Part shown: in pieces, positions 35,451-57,408 of the stretch
Layout of the letters: each line of letters begins with the position of its first letter
Position numbering within the stretch: position 1 is the stretch's first letter
Source of the DNA: Micropterus salmoides
Lineage: Eukaryota; Chordata; Actinopteri; Centrarchiformes; Centrarchidae
Assembly: GCF_014851395.1 (NCBI RefSeq)
Contig: NW_024041262.1
Location: 12,669,252 to 12,733,251 of the forward strand
Direction of reading: 5' to 3'
DNA length: 64,000 nt
Translations under genes and position numbers: made by a program
Notes under the pieces: generated by a model
Seen by the model: only the letters and a program-made list of their open reading frames with translations
The model's database searches: none
What the model was told of the DNA's origin: nothing

Positions 35451-38061
35451 GACTGTCGAAAATATCGCTATCATGCAGTGGTAGTGAGTTTTCTAATGCC
35501 TGAGCATATACGTTTAAGGGGCGGAGATTTATGGGTGATTTTGTCAACATGTCATTGTAAAGTTGGTATGTTCTGGTGGTGAGTTTTTGATGTTGATAAA
35601 GTAACCTCATCTGCGTGACCATGAGATGAGCTCAGTCCGCTGAGAAAAAGCCTAATATGCGGTTGAAAGCTCCAAAAACAACAAATCAGATTTGATTGAA
35701 AGCTCCAGGGAAAGCTAGTAAGCAGATATTGAGTTGTTTTGATGTAAAATTTTACTATTATATTATTTGATATGACAGCAGATAATTCAAGTAATTTTTG
35801 CATCCAGATGGTAAAACTATCTAAAGCAGATTTTTGGGGGCATTAGCGCAAGGTAAAAGAAACAGCCACTTAAAATGAACAGACACCTTTTTTAAGGCAG
35901 AAAGTAAATCGACACACACATGCATTTAGGGTTTATTATTGTAACCATAACAATAAGGTGGATCTCTCTTTATTTTGACCATCACTTCAATCATAATTGT
36001 TCTTTTTATCACAGGCAATAGTTATAATAGTGCACTTTTTATATTTAAATTATGATACAGACGTTTCTTTTTTTTTAAACACCTTATTCTACTGACCCTT
36101 ATGAATGGAGAATAGTTTACAATCTTAGCCAGGGTTGGGTCAATGAAAGTGAAGGTGATGTGGTGATGAGAAAGATGAAATTGGTGATGGTGAGCAATCA
36201 AAGAGTGTGTACGGATAGTGAGGCAAACAACTTTGTACAGTTTCTCTTGTGATAATGGCTACACAACAGGTGAGGAGGCAGACAGCGGTCAAAGGTACGA
36301 GGCTTAAAAGCAAGAGATGAAGCCAATTAGCAAGCATTCAACATGTGTGAGAGAAATTGGGTGCCTGTTTTGGATTTGGCTATGTTAATTAATTTCATAT
36401 TCCTGGGTCAGTCAAAATCTCAGTATGTAGTCAGCTCAAAATGCATCTGCGGCAAAGTTTTCAGCTCAGTGAGCCATTACCCACCCGTCTCACACACACA
36501 TTCCAGTAACCAGAGATAAGCATGACGTAAGACAGAAACAAATATCGATGCAGAAGTGAGATGACAGCAACTTGTCAGTACTGCTGTCAAAGTCGTTCTT
36601 TTGCGTGGAAAGAAGTGCAAAAAAAGAGTGTTGATGAGAAATGAGTTTCTTGAATAAGCTCGATATATTTTTGTTGGCATAAAATGTAGTTTGTAAACGA
36701 CACAAACATGACACAAACAATCGCATGACCAAATACCACATAAATAAATAAATAGAAATAAATAGATGTATAGTTAAGTAAACTAATAGAAAAAAACAAC
36801 AAAAAATACCAGTTAAATAAACATTACTGTAGCATGAATATCTGTGAAAACATTCTGCACTTTTGTTGCATATTGTGCTGTATGGAAGACTGGTGATGGA
36901 CATTGACTAGTCTGATAGTGTGCTGGAGTAATATATGAGTGTCCGAGCTGCTACGTCTGCTTGCAGAATGGTGCGACTCTCAGGGATGAGCGTGGGTGCA
37001 GTGATGGACTACTTGGCTTGTTGGTGAACACTGAAGTGAGGATGGGCTTAGGAGACTCTTTGCTTGCTTCCCATCTTGAAGTCCTGTTCAACAAGGAATT
37101 GACATCGCAAGCCTTTTAAGTCCGGCATTATGAAAATGTCCATTGATGGATTTCCTTTGTGGGTTTTTTGTTGTATTATGTAGTTTGAGTCAGTAGGTGA
37201 ATACTATGGCAATAGGAGACAAGCTTGACGAGAAATGTGGCTTCTGTTTGATCCACAGGCCAGGAATGCTCTTCTCATTCTGGGCACAAACAGCTGTGAT
37301 GAGGTTCATGGAACTATTCACGCATAGTGTTTTTTTTCTTAGATAGTAATGTTCATATTTCTGTTCAAATCAAAAATACCTTTCTTCAGAGCAACAGGGG
37401 TCCAATGCAAAAACATCTTAGATGCATTGTTTCATATTGTCTCTGAGTTAAAAGAAAATACAAAAGAATCAAAACATTTAACTTTAAATAGGTGCCTGCT
37501 AAAAAAGCAACTGGTCAGCTTCCCCTCTCCAGCACTGTAGTGTTTTCAGTTACTGTCTTTACTGCTATCACTGTGCTACTGACATCCCCAAAAGAAATAT
37601 GTAAACATAAATAAAAACTAACTTAAAAAAATATTATTTCACATTCACATAATTAGCTTACTTTGTTGGTTTTCTTTACCTCAGGAGAAGACACTGCTGG
37701 AATTCCAGGATGTAGTTTCTCTTGAGAAAATCAGGACCCTTTCGTTCAGCTCATCGCCACTCTCTGAAGTGGTAGCAGGTTGCTAACTCTTATGGTTCAT
37801 CTGCTAAGATACATCTATATTTCTTTCTTTATGGACTGGTCATTGCATGTTGCTTGATAATGATATATGAGCGTACTGGTTAATTTTAAGAGTAATCTTG
37901 AGTGCCATCACAAGACTGTTGTTTCTTTTTGGTGTCAGATACTGTATTACAATGATATGGTAGACTAGCCTATCTGATTGTGTCAGCATCCTTTAGCAGG
38001 CTGATTTGCTAACTGGCATGCACATTAGCACTTCAAAAGTAGTTTGATCTGTGAAGCTGTA
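35451..38061. other. Intergenic stretch between cpt1c and brsk1
   Basis: AT-rich DNA with no conserved exon on either strand; the short open frames have no recognisable sequence. It includes the downstream flank of brsk1. Confidence 0.5.
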
Positions 38062-38067
38062 TTTATT
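38062..38067 (-). terminator. Candidate poly(A) signal AATAAA for brsk1
   Basis: TTTATT on the + strand, about 300 bases past the brsk1 stop. The true 3' UTR may be longer, as brain transcripts often use distal sites. Confidence 0.3.
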
Positions 38068-38365
38068 ATGGATACCAAACTGCCCATTCACATGTTTTTT
38101 TTTCATTAAAGGGTGATTCCTTAACACTTCCTTCTAATTTAAGGGTAGGAATCCTTGGTGATCCAAAAGATCAAAAGAATGTCGAGGTGAAAAAAAAGCA
38201 TGACGGGGAAAAGGCTCAATCCTTGCTATGGTCGAGTGCCTTCAATAACGTAGTCAAGGAAGAATAGGAGTAGCTCATGGCGTACAGGGATACTTGGAGA
38301 TGAAGTTATACTGGCTTCTTTCCGGTGTAGTTCAGGCATCCTGCAGCATGGTCTCACTTTCTAGC

Positions 38366-48631
<10,266 letters not shown>

Positions 48632-49359
48632 ACTGCTCTTACTGGATGCTAATACTACTACTAGTAGTACTACTGCACTGTGGTTATTACAATTACTCTG
48701 GTATTATACAGCTTATACAGGAGTTACTGTGGGATACAAGATGGTGCTTAACTTGGAGACAGGACAACCTTTTATTTCAGTGATAACACTGCTACTCTTA
48801 AGATACTGGGTGAACATGTAAAAAATGCAAAAGTCAAACGGGTGCTGATTTACAACATCTGGATGATAAATGAGCATTCTTCATCAACACCTTGTTAATG
48901 AACATAGCTAAATAGTTTTGCCTTTTTGTTCTGAAGCACGGTAAACGTGTACAACATTGATATTTAACAAAACAGCTTCCCAGTGGGAGATAAAAGCAAA
49001 GAAAGTGAGGTGAGTTGCTAGTCTGTTTTAAGCGTTAAATACTGACCACTACCCTAAAGATAAACATGCCAAGGTAGGCAAACTAATGAGGTTTACTTCT
49101 GTACATTAGCTTATTTGTATAACTTGAACCGTGTTACATGTATGGCGTTAACTATAACGGTTAATAGGACATTTATCGCAGGGTAACGTTAACGTTATAT
49201 AGCCTTAACACAAGTCAAGTTTTTTCACGTCTGCTGCAAATATTTATGTAATTTGCCGGTTTAGTCCACCAACCAAACGTCAAATACGTCAAGTATGTCA
49301 GCACTGGTAAATTAAATCAATTTAATTCTCTGTGTCAGGCCTGTTTTTACAGGTGCAAC

Positions 49360-50060
49360 AACATGCTATTTTAGCCTCGCCGCCACTCTCCCACACAGCA
49401 GCGAGGCTAGCTTAGCTTCAACGCCTTGACCAACGGCCGTCTCGCTCGCGCCGCCTGTCAAAAAAACCGACACCTCCTGAAGTTCCTGGGCATCGCCAAA
49501 CGGTGAGATTGATGAGACGGCCGCCGCACTCTCACAATATTTCCTCGCGAAACAACCATCTTTAGCGTAGCGTTTAGTCCTCCCCCTCCCTGTCTCTCGC
49601 CGTCTCTCCCTCTCTACATCCCTGCAAGTAGCGGATCACAGCATCTTCTCCTTTGGCGTGTCCTCCTCCCTCACCGGCGGATACACAGGTAAAAAAAAAC
49701 CACACAGATCACCCGCAGATCAACCCGCACTATAATCGACTGCCTTATTCCCTTTCCTCACTTCTGATAATAGTCCACGCAGGGTAAAGGCCCCCTGTAT
49801 TACACTCCCTTCGGTTTTCTTGCCGTAAATCGATATTTTCTCTCTCCTCTTCCTTCCTTCGTCTCACTCGCATCAGCATCCGGGTCCCACTCTCTCTCCA
49901 TCCTCTCGCCTCTCCTCCCCCGCCCCTCTCCTCCTCCTCCTCCTCCTCCTCCCGATCTTGTTCCTCAAAATACGCTGATCTCTGCATCCACCTCAACACC
50001 GGCCCCACCGTGAGCCCCGTGAGCTGCTGCTCCTTCACTGGTGTAGTGAAAGGCATTTGT
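49360..50060 (-). promoter_or_regulatory. brsk1: GC-rich brsk1 promoter/5' UTR region
   Basis: A CpG-containing patch (cgccgcctgtc, ggccgtctcgctcgcgccgc, ggccgccgcac) is followed by long CT-rich tracts (ctcctcctcctcctcctcct). It lies 0.7-1.4 kb upstream of the brsk1 start. A Glu-rich open frame on the - strand at 49745-50056 follows from the tract composition and is not taken as a gene. The transcription start cannot be placed. Confidence 0.45.
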
Positions 50061-50199
50061 AAACATCTCCAGAGGATGGGACGCTGCGTGTGTTGGGACG
50101 ATGCTGGGGATGCGTGGTTCTTTTCACAATCACTGGTGGTGTCCCACAGGTGGGCTTTTGTTTTTAATTTTATTTGAAATAAGGTGTCACATTGGCTAA

Positions 50200-50672
50200 A
50201 GGTAGCAGGAAAATTTACACAGATAGTCTACTTTACTTCAGTACAATTGTAAAGTAGGCTACTTGTTCTTTACTTGAGTATTTCCATTTTAGGCTAGCCT
50301 ATTACTCCGCTCCATTTTATAATGAACTATTTCACTTTTTACTTACAAAACATATAATGAACTTACAGAATATGACGGATTGTTATTTATTAAACTACCC
50401 AGAAGTGTAATATCATAAAAAATGCAAAGCGCTACCTTTAACAACATAGCTTGAAGCATTTAGAGTAATGAAACAATAATACAATATTTGATTAATATAA
50501 CACTCTAAAAGGGCCCACTGTGCATAATTAGTAAGTACATTTGACTGATAATGATTTCTGTATGCTACTTCAATAAATAGCCTATTTGAATGCAGGACGT
50601 TTAATTGTAATTTTTTACATTGTGGTATTTTTACTTTTACTCAAGGATCTGACTACTTCTTTCACCACTGTC
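50200..50672 (+). repeat. hAT-like teleost element, 3' part complete
   Basis: tttacttgagtatttccatt near the left and cttttactcaaggatctgac with ttcaccactg at the right end. The right end is the inverse of the CAGTGGTG terminus at 29757, so the right terminus is intact and the left is eroded. Confidence 0.6.
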
Positions 50673-50939
50673 CATTACATGTCAAAGCCCTGTAGTCATA
50701 ATCAGTAGCAAAATGTACAAAAAATAAAGGAACTAATTAAGCAACAGAATTGCACTGCTATAATATATTAATGTATTGTTATATATCCAAAAGGTATTTT
50801 AATTTTGTGGCAGAGGGAGACAGTTACTTTTTTGCACTGCTGAGCAGTTTAACCTAAAAAAGCTATTATATTTTATAAGGTTATCATACATTTTGTACTG
50901 TATGTAAAATCTTCATGTTCAAAGTAACTATTAATAGCT

Positions 50940-51097
50940 GTAAAATGTATTGGTGTAAAAATGTATTTCCCATTGAAATGTAGTGGAGTAGATGTAAGTA
51001 AAATGAAATGAAAATAAGTAGTAGGCTAATAAGTAAAGAACCTCAAACTTTTAGGACTGCGATTGAGTAAATGTACTTAATTACTTTATACCAGTAA
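50940..51097 (-). repeat. Second copy of the same hAT-like family, inverted
   Basis: ttgaaatgtagtggagtaga, then aacctcaaacttttagg and gagtaaatgtacttaattac read as the 5' part of the family on the - strand. It lies back to back with the copy ending at 50672. Confidence 0.5.
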
Positions 51098-53510
51098 TAG
51101 TAGACATATATATCTCCTTCATTAAGATTTTCATTATTGCATGTTCATTAAATTTTCATGTTTGCTGATAGACTGTCATCACTGAAGACATGTCACAGGA
51201 GGAAAAATATTAAAATGAATGAATTCCACTTCAGTTTCAGAGTCCTGGTATTGTGCATCCCTGCCCCACTGTCTTAGTGGTATGTTAAGCACATATTTTG
51301 TGTCACCTTCTACATAAATGGTCAGCTTCAGCTTACACAATACCATTAAAAAATGTTGTTTTTGTAAATGAACACCCAAATTCTTATGCCACATGATTAC
51401 AGCAATGACCCAGAAGGTGTCTATTCACAGACCATGTTCCTGTTGCTTTCTATTGTCAATTATCAACTTCTGAAAAAATGACACAGCAGCACATTGAAAC
51501 CCACATTAAAAAAAATATAATTCTGATGAGCACACCTCAATGGTGACTGAATCACACCTCCTCTGGAGAGGAAACTGAAAAGACAAGTGTTGGGTGCTGA
51601 TTTAAATGTATCACACAGAGATGACAGTTTTATAAAATAAAAAGGGGGGGGGGGGAGTAGGACATTTGAATGTATCATCTGTAAAGTGCCTTGAAAAATC
51701 TCTAAAATCTCAATTTAAAATGTTGTGCGTGGGCAGATAATTCCCCAAAGCCCATCTTCATCTGCGCCTAGCTGGTTGATTTGCACAAAGCCAGAAGGGG
51801 GTTGTCTCCAAATCATGGAGCAGAAATAGAAAGGAAAAGACCATTTTCTGGTTTGTTCTCATGCGACAGACACTGTCTTTTGAGATCAAAATACTTGAAA
51901 ATACGTAGGCCTAAATCAGAGCAGTAAATGACACACTGTAGTTTGGCTTTCCCACAAGCAGTATTTGAAATAAAAGAATAGAGGCAAGGGAGTCCAAGAA
52001 GCAGAGCTGGGGGAAGAAGAAGTAAAACAAAATGTCTGACGTTCTGGCCTTAACCATAAACCTACGCACATACTATATACCTTAGTTTTCTTTCACAATG
52101 AAATGTCTAAATTAGATTATTACGCTCCTTCAAGTGAATTCCATCTCTCCAGAGCTTGAACCTCCCCTTCAGCTGACAGCACCAGGATCTACTCTGTCCT
52201 CTTGAATTACGCAGGAGGTTATTCTGTATCATCCGGCTTGTGAGTAAATCCCATAGGCTTACTAACACCTTTTCCTCCCAGCAGAACAAGGAACTCTGGG
52301 AAAACTTCTCTTCCAGGCCATGTCACCGGTCTACAATCCCCACATTCATTGCCAGAGCTCGGATTGGAAAAGTGACATAAGACTGCTGCGTGCAGGTACT
52401 AATGTGGGGATTAGGTATGAGATTAACAAGCTCTTCTTCATTCCATTAAGAGTAACTATTCCATGTGGAAGCCCATATGCTTGGCAAGTGGAGACGGTGC
52501 AACAGACAGTACTAATAATTTTGGAACAGAATAAAAAATACCGATATACAGTAATAAAATCTGTGATTACCAAAGAAAAACAAAATACTGTGTATGGTGG
52601 ATAAGCTTTATATTTATTGTATTTGTGTGTATAAGAATGTTACGGTACATAGATGATTAGATTTATACTAGAGTCCATGATGGAGTTATAACATTTATGA
52701 CGAAAAGGTTTCACATTGACAGAAGTATACAGTATCGGAAGCTCAGTCTCATCACCCCCTCTTCAGTTTTTCAGATGGTTCAGTCCAGTGCAATAGGCAA
52801 GGAAGGGAATGCTGGGAAAGTGAAGCACTTTGATAAGCTGTGATCAAAGATGGGAAAATGTATGACTCGGCAATATCATAGGTAGAAAATGTGACAAAAT
52901 ATGTGATTCAAATCATCCAAATACAATACAATGCCTACAACAGACAGTTTCTATAGTTTTAATGACAATAATAATATAATGACAATAATAACAATGTGGG
53001 AGTAATGAGTGTTACTGATGAAAGATCACACTCCTTCACAAAGCCAATAACTTACAGGATATATTGTAAATTGAGCAGCTTACTTACATACTTCAAATTG
53101 CCATTTCACAATATCCAATTGTCATTTCAATATACAATTTCCTTTTTCAGCTTTCTTTCTTTAAAGGCCTGATTCTGAGTCGTGCAATATTTGTTTATTT
53201 TCCATTTTAATTTTAGTCTAATTCTGGGTAAAATTATCTCCCATAAACTTTAACGTTCATCTCCTAATAAACTGATGGCCTTCTTGGTTACGTTTTTAAA
53301 TAGAAAAATCCCAAAGAAGCACCCCACTGTAAACTTGCACTGACTGCCTGATTAGCACCATGGTTAAATGTTTTGCACCTTTTAAAAACTGTTATTATGG
53401 TTTACACAAGGCCACAGGACTTTTGTTTTATGGTTGGTTTCTGACTCTTATATTGAGGAAATAAAAAAAATTCTTTGTAGTCATTTGTATGAACTTACAT
53501 TTTATTAAGA
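51098..53510. other. Intergenic stretch
   Basis: AT-rich DNA with a 13-14 G run at about 51645-51657. No exon with conserved protein content was found on either strand. Confidence 0.5.
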
Positions 53511-53516
53511 TGCATT
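53511..53516 (-). terminator. Poly(A) signal AATAAA of the COX17-like gene
   Basis: TTTATT on the + strand, only 10 bases beyond the stop codon at 53527. If used, the 3' UTR is extremely short. Confidence 0.4.
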
Positions 53517-53526
53517 GCCTTATGTA

Positions 53527-54450
53527 TTATGATCCCTCAGACAGGGTTTTTATACAGGCCTGGAAGGCATCTATCAGATCTTTACAGCCCTCTGCTCCCT
53601 TCTCTCTGACACTGAAACACAAAGCCATATTTACAAAACACACTTACAGTACCATACATGTAGCTGGGTTATTCTCTTTGGCATAGTTAAAACTGGGCAA
53701 AGAACATGATGTAAATGCAGATAACATGTAAAATAAATACACATCCAATGGATAAAGGTACATCACCTGAAACTGTGTGGAGGACATAGGAATATCTCTA
53801 AATTTAGTCTACATGTGCATCAAAGGGATTATCAGAGTATAGCTTGGCAATAAAGTATTTCAACTAAACCCCCCCCACTGCTGCTTTTATCTGCATTTGG
53901 TGAAGTACGAGAACAAGAGTGACTAATCTTCACAGAAACTCCATAAAGACTGATCGCTGCTGCGTGTGGAAACACACCAAGTGTTGCTTCTTGCATGCGT
54001 GTAACCATAGACTGCGCATGTAACATGAACCAACAGCCTGAATGTGTCAGTTCTCTGCAACAGGTCATACATGTGGATGCTTTTTTTAAACCTCAGGTCT
54101 ATTTCTGCTTCTCAAGACATTTATTTTACTGTAAGGGCCCTCTGTCTCTGTAAATGTCATGCAGAGAACTCAATAAGTGATGACTGAGACAATGGCCAAA
54201 AGGACGTAATTGAAAGTGACCAGCATTTAGCTTTATCCTACACTCTAATGAATCTCCTTGGGGGCACAAAGTTATAAAGACAATCTATACTATCACTTAC
54301 ACTCACCAAAGAATTATGAAATATTTGTATTTATATAAATACCATTTTCCGTAATTAATTGTACATCATTGCTGTCAGTACTCACCATTTGTCAACATCC
54401 TCTTTGATGACCTGGCACGGTGCTGGCGCAGCTTCGTTAGAGTCTGGCAT
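53527..54450 (-). CDS. Twin-CX9C (CHCH) mini-protein resembling COX17 but without the copper motif
   Basis: Two exons, 54450-54386 and 53611-53527, join in phase 2 (donor gtgagt, acceptor tgtgtttcag) and encode 49 residues. The first reads MPDSNEAAPAPCQVIKEDVDK; the junction codon TG|T is Cys22. The second reads VREKGAEGCKDLIDAFQ then ACIKTLSEGS and stop. Cysteines 12, 22, 31 and 41 give C-X9-C-X8-C-X9-C, exactly the spacing of the COX17 helical hairpin. EKG-E-C--LI-A---C and the MP-DSN-AP start also resemble COX17. COX17 passes copper to SCO1/COX11 in the mitochondrial intermembrane space using a CC pair just before the first CX9C. Here that stretch is gone (APAPC), so copper transfer by that route is not expected. 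Import and oxidative folding by the Mia40 route is expected for such proteins. Neither exon is a long open frame, so standard predictors may miss it. It may be a known fish paralogue; that I cannot check. Confidence 0.72.
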
Positions 54451-56459
54451 TTTGACAGAAGAGAGCTGGAGTTTGTGGAGGTGTGCTGCTGCAAGAGCTG
54501 CAGTCAAGTATGGTCACAGATTAGTTACAGAGATGGAGGCAAAGACAGCAAAGGAGGGAGGGAGGAGGCATAACAGTGTCCTACTATGATAAGCTTGAAC
54601 GAGGGAATAGATTGTATGCAAGAGATTACTCAGGAGAACTAAGTTTGATTTGAAATTCTTCCTTTCATTTCTATAGTCTTACTATTTATTTTAATTACCT
54701 TTGTTTCTGATATCCTTTCCCATTTATGTACATCAACCTATATGATTGATTGCATTCTTAAATGCTTCCATTCATGCCCTTTCTTTTACTGTCTTTCTAA
54801 TGGATATGCAGATTGCTCACCTTTTGAGTCAGGCATTATGCATCACAAAGGTCTCATAATGCATCTAAAATACTCACTACAGGGGAGGGCTTTTTCCTTA
54901 AAAGAGATTGGGAAGTCTGACTTTGTTTTACACTGTTGGCTTAGGAGGGTGAGCTGAGAGTTGTAGTATTTGTAATAAAATGTCAAATTAGCATTGAACA
55001 TGCTGTTAGAAAATATGCACCTAACAATCTGAAAATAATCCAGAATTCTGAGGCTTAATAAAAGCAGTTGTGGTTAATAATAGTGAGGTAAATCATTGCT
55101 ACTCATCAAAATACATTGTGCTTTCAACATTTTAACATTTATATAATTATATAGAACCAACAACTGAGCCAAGTTACAATATGTAACAAACAGCAATTTC
55201 TTCTTCTCAAACAAAATAATGACCATGTTAATTAAAGGAATATATTTACTGACACACATACACTGATGACTTGACTGGCATTTCTATCTATATGTAGCAC
55301 ATATATTAATCTTATCCAAAAGTGAGATACTTCCAAAAAACTAGGTAAAATAAGACCAATTCCTAGTATATAGACTTTATAAATATTTGTGGGTCCTCAA
55401 AGTCTAAGGATAGATAGTTTACTCAACTTTTATAAGATGGCAGTCACAACTGATGTCAATGAAATATATAATATTTAGGAAATGTTATATAACAGTAACC
55501 TACGTTTGGATGGATTTTAAATTGATATTTTTGAGTTAGGCAAAATCTGCAAAAACATGATATGCTTTCTCTGCCATGTTTGGCACACATGAAACAGTGC
55601 CTCAAGAAGTAGACCTAAAAATGTTTAAATGGATTAAATGATGTGTTTGCAGCTATTTACAGTATTTTAGTTGGAGGATTAAACCTCGCCACTAGAGGGC
55701 AACAAACACTTATATACACACAATGATGAATTTCTGGACAAACAGGCCTGTATAGTGTGTGATTCATTATTAGCTGTAAGAAAAGGGATCATATTTACAT
55801 TCAGCAATATTACATAGTTTGGTTCATCTATTGTAACACTTTTCTATCACCTGATCTTGGCTGAAGTGTTCAGTTGGAGATAGAGACAGGTTAATAGGAT
55901 GGTCATGCAAATTACAGCGTCTCAGAAAACCCTGGTCAAACACCAAAGACATGAAATAAGAGCAGAGCATCTCTCTATCTCGGTGTTTCCTCCTCCTTTA
56001 TAATGACCATAAAATCCAGCGCGCCATCTGCAGGCGAACAAATCAAGTGCATATGGGGTCTAGCAGACAGGTTCTCCCAAAAAATAGCAAAAATAAAAGG
56101 GGGGATTAAAATAGGTATTGGTATCTTAAATTTTAGCATAGCTAAAGGGCGAAAATATCCCATAATGGCATGCTAATTATAGGCGAACTGCAGCCTGTTT
56201 AGTTAATTAAGCATCTGACTGGAGGCAGGAATAGCCACCGTGTCTCGGAACAGGCTGCACAATTTGGATGTGAATTTGCAAAGTGACTGCTGGAGGCCTA
56301 TATAAATCTGGTTATTACTGGAAATATGTTTGCACTCGAATGCGTCTCAGCCAATCGCAGCGTTTCAGTACAAACAGCTGGCTATTTCTGTTCCTGTAAA
56401 ATGTAGTCTAAGTTAATGATTAGCCATTACGATGAAAATCTGGAAAAGCGTGCAGGGCT
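54451..56459. other. Intergenic stretch between the COX17-like gene and prr12
   Basis: Contains the promoter side of the COX17-like gene (54451-54600, not resolved) and AT-rich DNA. No exon, RNA gene or clear mobile element is recognised. Confidence 0.5.
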
Positions 56460-57408
56460 GGTTGGCAGACTGAGGGCCGGCGAATGGAGGTCACCGCAGA
56501 CACTGAGTGACTCTCAGCGGTGAGACAGAAGGGGAGAGGGAGGACGGACAGCCGCCTTCAAAAATGGCGTCTCCGGAGGAAAATGAGTAAAAAATATTAA
56601 AACGCGGCCTGTTTTCTTTACACTTCCTAGTTCGGTACTTGTTTACTTTAGCGGTATTTTTTTCCCGGTGCGAGCAAACTCGTCGTCGCTTACACTTGAA
56701 TGGCGGAGAGAAAGGAGAAATAAGGGGAGCGAGCATTTGGGGAAATAAAAGCAGCCCTGTTTTATTTTGATGCGTCGTTACTGACAGCTAGCATCTTGCT
56801 GCTAGCCCACAGCTCTGCTCCGGAGGGGGGTGGGAACGATTTGCATGCAAAAGACGAGAAGGAGAGAAAAAAAAAACGATTTTGAAACTGGGAGATTTCT
56901 TTGCTCGACTACGGGGAGTGATTGCTGCTACCAACGTGGCCCGTCGATTGCAATATTTTTCTGGTGCTAGCAGCGTAGCAAAGACTAGCCTAAAGAAAGG
57001 GGAGGAGAGACGGTGAAAAAGGACGCATTCAAATCAAATGTTTATCAGCAATTCGTCCATCGCCGGCCAAATCCGCGGCATCTTCATCATGACCGTGAAT
57101 GATTTCGGACTAAATCTGCATTCGTGGAAATGATAAATGTGAAGCGCGTAGGAAAAGGAGAAAGACTGGCTTTTTTTGGATGTGGTTGGATTATAACCCC
57201 GTAGACCCCCCTCTTTTTTTCATCCAGTTTTCTCCTCCTCCCCTCCATTTCTCTTTCAATATGCTGTTTTCCACTCCTGAGGACTTGCTTATGAAACCGG
57301 GGAAAATAGCTTGAAACCGAGAACGGGAAAGACTGGATTTTTTTCCGTAATCTGCTCTGCGACGTTCTCGTTGCTTTCGTCCTCATCGCACACATTGTAC
57401 ACACATAA
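56460..57408 (+). promoter_or_regulatory. prr12: prr12 promoter and 5' UTR region
   Basis: GC content rises around 56460-57100 with CpGs (ccggcgaatgg, cgcggcctg, ccggtgcgag). A YY1-like word aaaatggcgtctcc lies at about 56562; its ATG would open an 8-codon upstream frame (MASPEENE, stop). Presumed leader sequence runs to the prr12 start at 57409. The transcription start is not determined. Confidence 0.45.

Noticed and set aside
49745..50056. 103-codon - strand open frame with a Glu run
   Set aside because: Purine-rich tract in the brsk1 5' region; no homology recognised and no conserved splice context.
54386..54450. Exon MPDSNEAAPAPCQ... considered as an alternative first exon of brsk1
   Set aside because: It would need a weak, non-pyrimidine acceptor inside the brsk1 start exon. 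Splicing to 53611 is canonical and completes a twin-CX9C pattern.
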